This document shows, one piece after another, positions 50,108 through 59,006 of a stretch of DNA of 64,000 nucleotides (within the stretch, counting starts at the first letter, position 1; every line of letters begins with the position of its first letter). The position numbers and the translations under genes were made by a program. The DNA is from CADEED01 sp035286365. Lineage in GTDB: Bacteria; Pseudomonadota; Gammaproteobacteria; Steroidobacterales; Steroidobacteraceae. The notes beneath the pieces are model-generated. The model was not told the DNA's origin. It worked only from the letters and a program-made list of their open reading frames with translations, and did no database searches. The DNA is taken from contig DATHJZ010000076.1 of NCBI GenBank assembly GCA_035286365.1, forward strand, positions 1-64,000, written 5' to 3'.

Positions 50108-51523
50108 TCAGATTTTGAACCGGCGCCACGCGCCATGATGCCAGCGCCAGAACAGGCTGATGCCTAACAACGTGACGTAGCTCATGAGTGCGATCCAGCC
50201 GCCCTTCGCGCCCATTCCGTACTGGGGCAGTCCGTCGATCCAGCCGGCCCCTGGCGCGAAGATCAGTGTGTGCGCCAGCGGCACGAAGAAGAACCACGAC
50301 AACACCAGCGCTGTCGCGGCCGGTACGCGCGTATCGCCGGCGCCGCGCAGGCAGAAGCCGGAACCGCAATACAGGCCGTCGAAGATCTGGTATGCCGCGG
50401 CGGGCCACAACAGGACGAGCCCGAGGGCGACGACATCCGCGGCGGACGAATCCCCGGCGCTCACGAACAGCGGCAGCACCCAGGGACCGACGACCAGCAA
50501 TACGACGGCGATGAAGGCCATGAATCCCGCGCACAGCACGATGACGACGTTGCCCATGCGGTTGGCCCAGTCGCGGTTGCCGGCGCCGATCGACTGCCCG
50601 ACCAGCGTGGTGCCCGCCAGCGCGATGCCAATCGTGGGCATGTACGCCATCGAAGTCAGCGCCATGACGATCTGCGTGGCGGCGGCGCCGACCGCGCTGG
50701 TCTGCGCAATCATCATCTGGGACAGCGCCAGGCCGAGCACGTCCGCGCCGTACATGACGCCAATCGGCAGGCCGACCGAAAGTTGCGCGCGAATCACGTT
50801 CCAGCGTGGCCGCCACATGACCTTCGATCGATACAGGCGTCCGGTCTCGCCGCCGAGGAACAGCGTGAGCGCCAGCGCGACACCGATCACCTGCGCGAAA
50901 TTGGTGGCCCACGCCGAACCTGCGATCCCCATCCCGAACTCGAAGATGAAGATCTGGTTCGCGATGGCGTTGACGATCGTGGTGGCCACGACCACGGCGA
51001 GAGTGAAGCGGATCGCGGAGATGCCGTTGAAGAAACCCATCGCTGCCCAGGCCATCGAGCCGACGAAGGCGCCGCCCATGCGCGGCCCCCAGTAGTCGAG
51101 CGCCAGCGCTTCGATGTGCGCCGGCAGCCCGAATGGATGCAGCAGCAACGGCCCGGCGAATGCCAGGGCCAGGAACAGCGGGATCAGCGCAAGCGAGGCC
51201 CACAACGCATTCCACAGCGCGCGCGATGCGCGCGCCCGGCGCCGGCTGCCGTACGCCTGCGAGACGAAGGTCTGCACGGCCAGGCCCACACCGCCGAACA
51301 ACAGGATCGCGCAGGTGAGGATCCAGTAGATAGCTCCCATGGCCGCCACCGCGTCGGTGGAGAGGCGGCCGATGAACCACAGGTCGGTGAGGTTCAGCAG
51401 CGCCTGCACGGCGTTAGTGGCCATCAACGGGGCTGCGAGCTTGAGGATTTCCCGCAGGTCGACGTGCGATTTACCGGCCGCATCGAGGCGTTGCGCGGGC
51501 AGCAAGCGATCTGCGATCGGCAT
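50108..51523 (-). CDS. MATE-family multidrug/toxin efflux transporter
   Basis: A 471-residue transporter with about twelve membrane helices. The N-lobe shows LAAPLMATNAVQALLNLTDLWFIGRLSTDAVAAMG and QTFVSQAYGSRRR. The C-lobe shows LPIGVMYGADVLGLALSQMMIA and GTTLVGQSIGAGNRDWA. These are MATE/NorM-type motifs for Na+- or H+-driven export. ATG 51523 is used; GTG 51529 overlaps the upstream stop as GTGA and is an alternative. The substrate is unknown. It is coupled to the ATP/ADP-translocase-like gene. Confidence 0.92.
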   Translation of the reverse strand: MPIADRLLPAQRLDAAGKSHVDLREILKLAAPLMATNAVQALLNLTDLWFIGRLSTDAVAAMGAIYWILTCAILLFGGVGLAVQTFVSQAYGSRRRARASRALWNALWASLALIPLFLALAFAGPLLLHPFGLPAHIEALALDYWGPRMGGAFVGSMAWAAMGFFNGISAIRFTLAVVVATTIVNAIANQIFIFEFGMGIAGSAWATNFAQVIGVALALTLFLGGETGRLYRSKVMWRPRWNVIRAQLSVGLPIGVMYGADVLGLALSQMMIAQTSAVGAAATQIVMALTSMAYMPTIGIALAGTTLVGQSIGAGNRDWANRMGNVVIVLCAGFMAFIAVVLLVVGPWVLPLFVSAGDSSAADVVALGLVLLWPAAAYQIFDGLYCGSGFCLRGAGDTRVPAATALVLSWFFFVPLAHTLIFAPGAGWIDGLPQYGMGAKGGWIALMSYVTLLGISLFWRWHHGAWRRFKI

Positions 51524-51525
51524 GC

Positions 51526-52800
51526 TCACCGTCCTGCTTCCCTGGCAGGGCCGCCCTGGCGCGCTTCGAAGCCCTTGCCGAGGCTGCGCGCAGCGGCGAG
51601 CAACAACACGCACAGGCCGGCGCACATCCAGGCGATGCTGACGAGCCCGATGCCCGCGATGAGCACGTACAACCACTGTGCGGCCGTGTCCGCGCCCCGT
51701 TGCAGCACCGTGTCGATCAGACTCTTGCTCTTGAACTTGCTCTCGGGGTTCAACACCGTGAACAGCATCTCGCGCGGCGGCTTGCCCAGGCCATAGTCGG
51801 CGGCTCGGCGCAGCACCTGCGTGACGAGCAACACGCTGCCGAGCGGAAAGAACGCCATCGCGACGAAGCTTGCGCCGATGAGCAGCGGCATGGCCGCGAG
51901 GCTCGTGGCGACGCTGCCACGCCGCGTCAGCCAGGTGACCACCACCGCCTGGAAGAACAACGACAGCAGGTTCACGGCGATCTCCATGTTGGCGAAGATC
52001 GCGGCCCGGTCGGCCACCTCCGTGTAGGCGGCCGCGACGTACCTGCCCTGCTCGTTGTACATGAACGCGCCGATCGTCTGGCCAGCAATGATGATCCCGG
52101 CGATGCCGAGTAGATAGGGCGTCTTCACCAGGCGCGCCAGGTCGTCGATGGCGCGGCCACCGACAGGGATGGCCGCGTCCGGCACACGAGCCCCGTCGGG
52201 CGAGCGACGCAGCGTGCTGCGAGCGCGCGTCACGAGCGTGGCCGTGCACGCGATGAAGGCGCACGCCACGAAAATGAGCGGCGTGGGTCCGAACTGCCGG
52301 ACCAGCAACGTCACGAGCAGCGGTCCCAGCAAGGCGCCGGCGCTGCCGCCCGCCGCGATGTAGCCATAGAAGCGCTTCGCGAGCTCCGGGCGCCAGACGT
52401 CCGCCATCGCGCTCCAGAACACCGAGATGACGTACAGGTTCGCCGACGTCAATGCGACGAAGTAAATGAACGCCAGGATGCGATCGCGCGGATACCAGTG
52501 CAGGCCCAGCCCGAGGGCCACGAACACCACGACGAACGGCGTACACACCCACCACAGCAGCTGGCCGCGCGGTGTGCGGCCTACCAGCCACCAGTAGATG
52601 GGCAGCAGCGCCGCCGAACACAGCAGCACGGCGGAGAACAGGATGGAGTTGTATTGCACGCCGACTTCGAGCGCTAAAGCCTCGCGCAGCGGCCGCAGCA
52701 TGTAGTAGCCGCACAGCAGGCTGAAGAAGCCCGCCGCGGCGAGCAGCAACGCACGCCGCTCCTCCCGGCCGACCGGGACGCTGAGCGGCGCGGCGTTCAC
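51526..52800 (-). CDS. ATP/ADP-translocase-like (NTT-type) MFS membrane protein
   Basis: A 424-residue protein with about twelve membrane helices. The first helix pair, FFSLLCGYYMLRPLREALAL, is the hallmark of the NTT/TLC group, known for nucleotide exchange in Rickettsia, chlamydiae and plastids. NLYVISVFWSAMADVWRPELAKRFYGYIAAGGSAGALLGP and GKPPREMLFTVLNPESKFKSKSLIDTVLQRGAD fit that group too. Free-living bacteria also carry shorter homologues whose cargo is unknown. It overlaps the MaoC-type gene stop and the MATE gene start, so the three form a coupled string. Confidence 0.82.
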   Translation of the reverse strand: MNAAPLSVPVGREERRALLLAAAGFFSLLCGYYMLRPLREALALEVGVQYNSILFSAVLLCSAALLPIYWWLVGRTPRGQLLWWVCTPFVVVFVALGLGLHWYPRDRILAFIYFVALTSANLYVISVFWSAMADVWRPELAKRFYGYIAAGGSAGALLGPLLVTLLVRQFGPTPLIFVACAFIACTATLVTRARSTLRRSPDGARVPDAAIPVGGRAIDDLARLVKTPYLLGIAGIIIAGQTIGAFMYNEQGRYVAAAYTEVADRAAIFANMEIAVNLLSLFFQAVVVTWLTRRGSVATSLAAMPLLIGASFVAMAFFPLGSVLLVTQVLRRAADYGLGKPPREMLFTVLNPESKFKSKSLIDTVLQRGADTAAQWLYVLIAGIGLVSIAWMCAGLCVLLLAAARSLGKGFEARQGGPAREAGR

Positions 52801-53690
52801 CGCAGCGACTTCAACGCGCCCGTCAGATGCGGCTTTTCACCCTGCGCGTCGCGCAGCGCGAAGCCGGTGCCGTTCTCGATCGACCAGCGCTGCAGCATCA
52901 GCCAGGCGGGCATGTAGATAGGCAGCTTGAAGGTCACGTTGAGCTCGCAGCCGCCGTCGAACTGCGCCGCTTCGAAGTCCGAGGCCAGCCGTCCGAGCGA
53001 CCACATGCCGTGCGCAATGGCCTTGGGAAACCCGAAGGCGCGCGCGGTCAGGTCGCTCATGTGGATGGGATTGACGTCGCCGGAGATGAATCCGTAACGC
53101 CGCCCCAGTCCCGCCGGTGCGCGAAAGCTGCTCGACTTGATGGCGAGCTGGTCCGGCGACCCTTCCGGTCCGCGCGCTGCCGTGGTGGTCTTTCCGGCGC
53201 CCGCAGCTGTGCGCCTGCGCGCCAGGAACGTACAGGTCTCGTCCCAGCGCGGCTCACCGCCGACCACGTATTCGGTATGCAGGTCGAACTCCTGGCCGCG
53301 CTCGGTCTCGCGATGGCCCTCGATCCAGCAACGGATTTCCGCCGGCTCTTCGGCCGACAACGGCTCGCGCATCGCGATGCGATTCTGCACGTGCACGAGG
53401 CCGAACAACTTCACCGGGAATGCTTCGGCGCCGAGCATCGCCAGGTGCAGCGGCATCGCGAGAATGTGCGGATAGGCGATCGGCAGCGTGGCGCCCGCCG
53501 CGGCGCCGCAGATCTCCGAGTACTGCGCGAGATGCTTGCGGTCGATCGTGACCTTCGCGAGTCGGGACTCGATGCGCGGGACTTCGCCGCCTTCGGGCAC
53601 GAGCGCGGGCTTCCGCGACACCATGATCTTCGGATACATCGACCAGACGGCCGGCGCGCGCGCGAACTCGAGCGAATGCTTGGCCTGCAT
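52797..53690 (-). CDS. MaoC-like hotdog-fold dehydratase
   Basis: A 297-residue protein with two hotdog-like halves. The C-terminal MaoC signature is YGFISGDVNPIHMSDLTARAFGFPKAIAHGMW (about 225-255), with the Asp and His of the hydratase dyad. The N-terminal half (AGATLPIAYPHILAMPLHLAML, HVQNRIAMREPL) is less conserved. It probably hydrates enoyl-CoA or a related thioester, consistent with the nearby FadB/thiolase genes. It lies 23 bp after ccmI and overlaps the next gene by 4 bp. Confidence 0.87.
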   Translation of the reverse strand: MQAKHSLEFARAPAVWSMYPKIMVSRKPALVPEGGEVPRIESRLAKVTIDRKHLAQYSEICGAAAGATLPIAYPHILAMPLHLAMLGAEAFPVKLFGLVHVQNRIAMREPLSAEEPAEIRCWIEGHRETERGQEFDLHTEYVVGGEPRWDETCTFLARRRTAAGAGKTTTAARGPEGSPDQLAIKSSSFRAPAGLGRRYGFISGDVNPIHMSDLTARAFGFPKAIAHGMWSLGRLASDFEAAQFDGGCELNVTFKLPIYMPAWLMLQRWSIENGTGFALRDAQGEKPHLTGALKSLR

Positions 53691-53713
53691 GTGGCGGATT
53701 CCCTGGCGAAACT

Positions 53714-54748
53714 TTACGGGGAGAGTCGGTCGATGACGATGTTCAGTCGCCCGTCCTTGCCAACATGATAGCTAACTTGCCCAAACGGGTCGCCGCTGGT
53801 CGCGGTCGGTGTTCCGCCCAGCGCAACGCGCGCGATCACTTCGAGCGACTGACCGGTCGCGATGCGGCGCGACGGCAGCATGGCGTTGGCCGCGGTCAAT
53901 TCGACATCCTGCGGGAATTGCGCCGCCAGGCGTTTGACCGCGAACGGCGGTCCGGGCGACTTCGGATCGCGCGCCGCAACGAACAGTACGGATCCGGGCG
54001 GAACCTTGGCCTTGAGCTGCGGCGACAAGGTGACGTGCACTGCAACGCGCGCCTGGTCGTCGGCCGTCGCGGCGGCAGCCGATGCTTCGGGCGCAGGCTG
54101 CGCACCATCTGCCATATCGAGCGCGGCGATGCGCTGTTCGATGATCGTGCGGATATTGGCCGGCGGATTGAGCGCCAGCATGCGCGTGAAGCGTTCGCGC
54201 GCCGCCGCGGTTTCGCCGCGGCTCATCGCGGCAAACGCGCTGTAGAACAGCGCCTTGGCATTTCCAGGGTCCACGGCGAGCGCACGCTCGAACAGGTGTC
54301 CGGCCGCGCCGCGGATCTGCTCGGGGTCCTGCGCGACCAGGTTCTCGGCGATACCGAGCAGCGCCTCACTACTTCCGCCGTTCGCGATCCGGTCGGCGCG
54401 CTGATAGGCGCGTACCGCGAGTGGATATTGCTCGAGCACCCCGTAAGAACGGCCGAGCATGAGCCAGCCATTCAGATTGTCGGGGTTCGCCGCGAGCTGG
54501 GCGGCGAGCTTGGCGGCCATGGCCGCCGGCGTATCTGCGATGGCCACGCCTTCGGCGTTGTGCCAGTCATAGCTGCTGAAAGCGCGGTACAGGCCGGCCG
54601 TGCCTAACAAGACGACCAGGATGAGCACGAGCGCAGTCGCCGTGGCGGCGGGCTTCGAATCGGCGCGGCGTTTCAACAGCGGCAGCAACACCACGAGCGC
54701 CGTGCCGGTTGCCAGCGTTCCCGCGATCAGCACGAACGCTCCGTTCAT
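53714..54748 (-). CDS. ccmI: Cytochrome c maturation protein CcmI
   Basis: A 344-residue inner-membrane protein. Two N-terminal helices (AFVLIAGTLATGTALVVLLPL, ATALVLILVVLLGTAGLYRA) are followed by a periplasmic TPR domain (NLNGWLMLGRSYGVLEQYPLAVRAYQRA, FERALAVDPGNAKALFYSAF). CcmI presents apocytochrome c to the CcmF/CcmH ligase. ATG 54748 overlaps the ccmH stop (ATGA). A C-terminal beta-rich domain (VHVTLSPQLKAKVPPGSVLFVAAR) is typical of the longer CcmI form. It is the last ccm gene. Confidence 0.92.
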   Translation of the reverse strand: MNGAFVLIAGTLATGTALVVLLPLLKRRADSKPAATATALVLILVVLLGTAGLYRAFSSYDWHNAEGVAIADTPAAMAAKLAAQLAANPDNLNGWLMLGRSYGVLEQYPLAVRAYQRADRIANGGSSEALLGIAENLVAQDPEQIRGAAGHLFERALAVDPGNAKALFYSAFAAMSRGETAAARERFTRMLALNPPANIRTIIEQRIAALDMADGAQPAPEASAAAATADDQARVAVHVTLSPQLKAKVPPGSVLFVAARDPKSPGPPFAVKRLAAQFPQDVELTAANAMLPSRRIATGQSLEVIARVALGGTPTATSGDPFGQVSYHVGKDGRLNIVIDRLSP

Positions 54749-55188
54749 CGCGGTTCGTCCGCATCCACGGAAGTGTCGTCGCCAGCGACCATCGCGGAGC
54801 GGCGTCGCACCACCACGAATGCGACCACGAGGCCACCCAACAAAACAACGATCGGCGCGATCCACACCCAGGCAGTGGACCCCGAGAGCGGCGGACGGAA
54901 GAGGATGACGTTGCCGTAGCGCTTGACCATCGAGGCGCGGATTTCATCGTCGGACTTGCCGGAGAGCAGTTGTTCCTTCACGTCACGACGCAATTCGGCG
55001 GCGAGATCCACCGGCGAATCGGCGATGCTGTTGTTCTGGCACTGCATGCAGCGAAATTCGTGCGTGAGGCCCTCGTAGCGCTGCTGCAGCTCGTCCGTCG
55101 GCAGCACCGTGATGTCGATGGCAAGCGCCTGCATCGCCAGCGCGCCGAACAGGATCGAGGCGAGTATCCGTCGCAACGCGCTTTTCAT
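54745..55188 (-). CDS. ccmH: Cytochrome c maturation protein CcmH
   Basis: A 147-residue protein with signal peptide and the redox motif RCMQCQNNSIADSPVDLA (Cys47 and Cys50), followed by LRRDVKEQLLSGKSDDEIRASMVKRYGN and a C-terminal membrane anchor (WVWIAPIVVLLGGLVVAFVVV). It keeps the apocytochrome CXXCH thiols reduced for heme attachment. It is the short CcmH form, so CcmI is a separate gene, as seen. It overlaps ccmG and ccmI. Confidence 0.95.
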   Translation of the reverse strand: MKSALRRILASILFGALAMQALAIDITVLPTDELQQRYEGLTHEFRCMQCQNNSIADSPVDLAAELRRDVKEQLLSGKSDDEIRASMVKRYGNVILFRPPLSGSTAWVWIAPIVVLLGGLVVAFVVVRRRSAMVAGDDTSVDADEPR

Positions 55189-55718
55189 GGCAATGACGGC
55201 CCGCGCACCCGGGAAAGGAACTCGCGCTTCCAGACCTCCGGGGTCATCGCACCCACATGCCGGTACTGCACGCGCCCGCTGGCATCGATGAAGAAGGTTT
55301 CGGGTGCGCCATACACGCCGAAGTCGATGGCGGTGCGGCCTTCGCGGTCAACGACCACGGCGGTGTAGGGATTGCCGAGCTGCGTGAGCCATTGCTGCGC
55401 GGCTTCGTCCTCGTCTCGCCAGTTGAGCCCGATGATCGGCATCTGGTTCTGACGCGCGATCTCGAGCCAGGCCGGGTGTTCCTCGCGACAGGCAAAGCAC
55501 CAGGTGCCCCAGACGTTCAGTACCCAGGGACGACCGGCGAGATCGGCGAGCTTGACGTTGCGGCCGGGCTCACCCAGCACGGGCAGATCGAACGCCGGCG
55601 CGGGCTTGCCTAACAAGGCCGAAGCCATCGTGCTCTTGTTCGGTGAACGGACGACGCCGATGTACAACACGCTGCCAAGCAACGCGAATGCGACGATCGG
55701 AAGCACGAAGCGATTCAC
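55185..55718 (-). CDS. ccmG: Periplasmic thiol:disulfide oxidoreductase CcmG/DsbE
   Basis: A 177-residue thioredoxin-fold protein. An N-terminal anchor (LPIVAFALLGSVLYIGVV) is followed by NVWGTWCFACREEHP with Cys74 and Cys77, then YGAPETFFIDASGRVQYRHVGAM. It passes reductant from CcdA/DsbD to CcmH and apocytochrome c. GTG 55718 overlaps the ccmF stop (GTGA). A longer frame lies inside ccmF. Confidence 0.94.
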   Translation of the reverse strand: MNRFVLPIVAFALLGSVLYIGVVRSPNKSTMASALLGKPAPAFDLPVLGEPGRNVKLADLAGRPWVLNVWGTWCFACREEHPAWLEIARQNQMPIIGLNWRDEDEAAQQWLTQLGNPYTAVVVDREGRTAIDFGVYGAPETFFIDASGRVQYRHVGAMTPEVWKREFLSRVRGPSLP

Positions 55719-57673
55719 GAGCCTGAAGCCCCGACCGCCGTTGCGGGAATGGCGGAAGCGGCGGCCACGCGCGTCTTGTAGCGCCGGTCGCTGGCGGCGA
55801 GCAGCCCCCCGAGCGCCATCAATCCCGCGGCCAGCCACACGTAGTCGATGAGCGGACGCACCTGTGCGCGCACGCTCCAGCGGCCCGCGCCAAGGTCATC
55901 GCCCAGCGCGGCGAACAGATCCATGTTCCAGCGGCTGTGAATGCCCGCCTCGGTCATGGTCGAGCGCTGCACCCAGTAGTTGCGCTTCTCGGGATGCAGC
56001 ACGGCGAGCGGCTGTCCGTCGCGCAGCACCGTGACCACCGCGCGCACGCCGTCGTAGTTAGGCCCTTCCAGCGGCTCGATGCTGTCGAAGCGATAGGCGT
56101 AGCGGCCGAGCGCCACACTTTCGCCCCTTGCGAGGGGCACGTCGCGCTCGATGGTGTACGACTCGACCGTCGAAATGGCGATTACGCACACGCCGATACC
56201 GATGTGCGCCAGTGTCATGCCGAGAACCGCGCGCGACAGCGACAGCCTGCGGCGCAGGCGATCGATCGGGTCAAACAAGGAAGAGACGATGATCCACACG
56301 CCGACCACGACTCCCACGGGGGTCAGCCATTTGCCCGGGCCGTACGCGGCAAACACGATCAGGAGTCCGATGACGAGGGCGAGCGCGAGCCCGATGCCGA
56401 GACGCCGACGCTGGGTCGCGAGGCGCCCCTGCTTCCAGCCGGCGTGAATGCCGACCCCGAGCAGCGCCAGCAGCGGCAACATCGCGACCGGGAACAGACG
56501 CGTGAACCACGGCGTGCCCACCGAGATCGAGGGCATGCCGAGCGCGTCGGCGATCAGCGGCGCGAGCGTGCCGATGAACACGATGGCGGCGGCGGCCACC
56601 AGCAGGATGTTGTTGTAGAGCAGGAATGCCTCGCGCGCACTGCCGTCGAAGCCGGCTGTGGACTTGAGCAATGGCGCGCGCCATGCGTACAGCGTCAGCG
56701 CCCCACCGATCACGATGACGAGAAACGCCAGGATGAACATGCCGCGCGTCGGGTCGGCCGCGAACGAATGCACCGACACGAGCACGCCCGAGCGGACCAG
56801 GAACGTTCCTAACAAACTCAGCGAGAACGCGAGGATGGCGAGCAGCAACGTCCAGCTCTTGAACAGGCCGCGCTTCTCCGTGGCGGCCAGAGAATGGATC
56901 AGCGCGGTGCCTACCAGCCAGGGCATGAACGACGCGTTCTCCACCGGATCCCAGAACCAGTAGCCGCCCCAGCCGAGTTCGTAGTACGCCCACCAACTGC
57001 CGAGCGCGATGCCCACCGACAGGAACGCCCACGCCAGAGTCGTCCAGGGACGCGTCCAGCGCGCCCACACCTGGTCGAGCTTGCCCTCGAGCATGGCCGC
57101 GCAGGCGAACGCGAAGGCCACCGCAAAGCCGACGTAACCCATGTAGAGCAGCGGCGGATGTATCGCGAGCGCCGGATCCTGCAACACCGGGTTCAGGTCG
57201 CGCCCGTCGGCCGGCACGGGAAAGATGCGTTCGAACGGATTCGAAGTCGCGAGAGTGAATATGAGGAAGCCTGCGCTCACGAAACCGAGCACGCCCATCA
57301 CGCGGCTGGCGAAACTCGCCGGCAGATGGCGGCTGAACGCCGCAACGGCCAGTGTCCACAGCGACAGTATCCACGCCCACAGCAGCAGCGAGCCCTCATG
57401 CGCGCCCCACAGTGCGGCGACGCGATAAAACGTCGGCAGCGCGGAATTGGAATTGCTGGCGACGTACAACACCGAGAAATCGAAGCTGACGAACGCGTGC
57501 ACCAGCGCGCCGATCGCGGTACTGATCAATACGAACTGTCCGGCCACCGCCGGCCTGACTACCGCCTGCCAGCGTGCATCGGCGCGCGCCGCACCGGCCA
57601 GACCGAAGAACGCCTGCACGCCGGACATCACCAGCGCGAGGATGAGTGCGAATTGACCGAGTTCGGGAATCAT
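55715..57673 (-). CDS. ccmF: Heme lyase CcmF
   Basis: A 652-residue polytopic protein of the heme-handling family. The WWD domain reads GWGGYWFWDPVENASFMPWL (about 230-250). Conserved histidines are in ALWGAHEGSLLLWAW, DPALAIHPPLLYMGYVG and VSVHSFAADP. It attaches heme to apocytochrome c with CcmH and CcmI. It overlaps ccmE and ccmG by 4 bp each. The periplasmic loop near the C-terminus (SIEPLEGPNYDGVRAVVTVL) is normal for the family. Confidence 0.95.
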   Translation of the reverse strand: MIPELGQFALILALVMSGVQAFFGLAGAARADARWQAVVRPAVAGQFVLISTAIGALVHAFVSFDFSVLYVASNSNSALPTFYRVAALWGAHEGSLLLWAWILSLWTLAVAAFSRHLPASFASRVMGVLGFVSAGFLIFTLATSNPFERIFPVPADGRDLNPVLQDPALAIHPPLLYMGYVGFAVAFAFACAAMLEGKLDQVWARWTRPWTTLAWAFLSVGIALGSWWAYYELGWGGYWFWDPVENASFMPWLVGTALIHSLAATEKRGLFKSWTLLLAILAFSLSLLGTFLVRSGVLVSVHSFAADPTRGMFILAFLVIVIGGALTLYAWRAPLLKSTAGFDGSAREAFLLYNNILLVAAAAIVFIGTLAPLIADALGMPSISVGTPWFTRLFPVAMLPLLALLGVGIHAGWKQGRLATQRRRLGIGLALALVIGLLIVFAAYGPGKWLTPVGVVVGVWIIVSSLFDPIDRLRRRLSLSRAVLGMTLAHIGIGVCVIAISTVESYTIERDVPLARGESVALGRYAYRFDSIEPLEGPNYDGVRAVVTVLRDGQPLAVLHPEKRNYWVQRSTMTEAGIHSRWNMDLFAALGDDLGAGRWSVRAQVRPLIDYVWLAAGLMALGGLLAASDRRYKTRVAAASAIPATAVGASGS

Positions 57674-58119
57674 GTGGCCCCCGGAGCCGGATCAGGCGGC
57701 GGCGGATTGTCCTTGAGCGAGCGCGCCACTTCGGGCGGCATGTATTTCTCGTCGTGCTTCGCCAGCACTTCATCGGCCACGAACACGCCGCGTTGCATCG
57801 TTCCGTGTGCGACCACGCCCTGCCCGTCGCGAAACAGATCGGGGAGGATTTTCGAATAGGTGACCGGCACGGTGTGTTTGTAGTCGGTCACCAGGAATTT
57901 TACGTCGAGCGTGCCCAGAGTCTTCTCGATGCTGCCCTTCACGACCATGCCCCCGAGGCGGAAGCGCTGCCCCGCCGGCACCTCGCCAGCGGCAACCTGC
58001 GATGGATCGAAGAAGAACATCACGTTGGCGCGGAACGCCTGCATGGCGAGGAATGCCGCGAGGCCGCAGCCTGCGACAATCGCGGCCACGACCACCATGC
58101 GTTTGTGGCGCGCCATCAT
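57670..58119 (-). CDS. ccmE: Heme chaperone CcmE
   Basis: A 149-residue periplasmic heme carrier with one anchor (VVVAAIVAGCGLAAFLAMQA) and an OB-fold. The heme-binding His122 and Tyr126 are in VLAKHDEKYMPPEV. RLGGMVVKGSI and YSKILPDLFRDGQGVVAHG are conserved. The C-terminal tail is Pro-rich. Two ATG codons are adjacent (58119 and 58116); the gene overlaps the ccmD stop. Confidence 0.95.
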   Translation of the reverse strand: MMARHKRMVVVAAIVAGCGLAAFLAMQAFRANVMFFFDPSQVAAGEVPAGQRFRLGGMVVKGSIEKTLGTLDVKFLVTDYKHTVPVTYSKILPDLFRDGQGVVAHGTMQRGVFVADEVLAKHDEKYMPPEVARSLKDNPPPPDPAPGAT

Positions 58120-58271
58120 GGCGACATCTCCAGCCGGCGTTTCGCCTGTTGCTTGGCGTCCGACAAGGCCCGCAGCGCCAGCACGAGATTGAGCGCGACG
58201 ATGCCGAAGCCGATCGCAAACGAAGGCCAGAGGTATTTGCCGTACCCGCTCATCGCGAAAAATTCGCTCAT
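58116..58271 (-). CDS. ccmD: Small heme exporter protein CcmD
   Basis: A 51-residue single-helix protein. MSEFFAMSGYGKYLWPSFAI opens it, then a helix (VALNLVLALRAL) and a basic tail (KQQAKRRLEMSP). The GYGKYLWPS motif is diagnostic of CcmD, which helps release holo-CcmE from CcmABC. ATG 58271 overlaps the ccmC stop. The longer open frame across ccmC is a shadow. Confidence 0.93.
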   Translation of the reverse strand: MSEFFAMSGYGKYLWPSFAIGFGIVALNLVLALRALSDAKQQAKRRLEMSP

Positions 58272-58999
58272 GACAACACCTCCCGCACCCAGCTTGCGCC
58301 GCGTTCGCGCCGCAGCAGTTCGGCGCGCAACCGGATCAGCAACACTGCGCCGAAGAACAACATGAATGCGAGGAACATCGTCAACAACGGCCACACCATG
58401 GACCAATCCATGTCGGCCTTGCCTAACAAGCGCGTGGCCGGCTGGTGCAGCGAGTTCCACCAGTTCACCGAATACTTGATGATCGGCACGTTCACGATGC
58501 CGACGATGGCGAGCACGGCGCTCGCCTTGTCCGCCTTCTGCGGGTCTTCGATCGCTGCGCGCAGGCCCATGTAGCCGAAATAAAGGAATAGCAGCACGAG
58601 CTCCGACGTGAGCCGCGGATCCCAGGCCCAGTACGTGCCCCACATGGGTTTGCCCCACAGGCTGCCGGTGATCAACGTTGCCACGGTGAACCAGGCGCCG
58701 ATCGGTGCGCAGGCCGCCGCTGCCGCGTGCGCGACCTTCATGCGCCAGATGAGTCCGACCGCAGCGGTCACGGCCATGGTGGTGTAGATCAGCAGCGAGA
58801 GCGTGGCGCTGGGTGCGTGCACGTAGACGATGCGGAAGGCGTCTTTCTGTTGATAGTCGGGCGGCGCGAGCACGAGACCGCCGTACAACGCAATCAACAT
58901 CAGCAACAGCGCCGCGCTGCCGAACCACGGAGTCCAGCGCTGCGCAAAACCGTACATGTACGGTGCAGATCCGAAGCGATGGAACCAGGTCCAGTTCAT
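58268..58999 (-). CDS. ccmC: Heme transporter/handling protein CcmC
   Basis: A 243-residue protein with six membrane helices. The WWD domain is WGKPMWGTYWAWDPRLTSELVL, and the flanking histidines are in VYVHAPSATLSLL and WNSLHQPATRL. It loads heme onto CcmE. The gap to ccmB is 7 bp, the only non-overlapping junction between ccmA and ccmI. Confidence 0.95.
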   Translation of the reverse strand: MNWTWFHRFGSAPYMYGFAQRWTPWFGSAALLLMLIALYGGLVLAPPDYQQKDAFRIVYVHAPSATLSLLIYTTMAVTAAVGLIWRMKVAHAAAAACAPIGAWFTVATLITGSLWGKPMWGTYWAWDPRLTSELVLLFLYFGYMGLRAAIEDPQKADKASAVLAIVGIVNVPIIKYSVNWWNSLHQPATRLLGKADMDWSMVWPLLTMFLAFMLFFGAVLLIRLRAELLRRERGASWVREVLS

Positions 59000-59006
59000 T
59001 CAGCGG

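Noticed and set aside
47910..51380. Apparent 1156-codon FadB fusion
   Set aside because: The upstream part is a shadow of the MATE gene; family similarity starts at ATG 50045.
50108..52714. 868-codon minus-strand frame
   Set aside because: Only the last 471 codons are a MATE transporter; the rest is an out-of-frame reading of the NTT-like gene.
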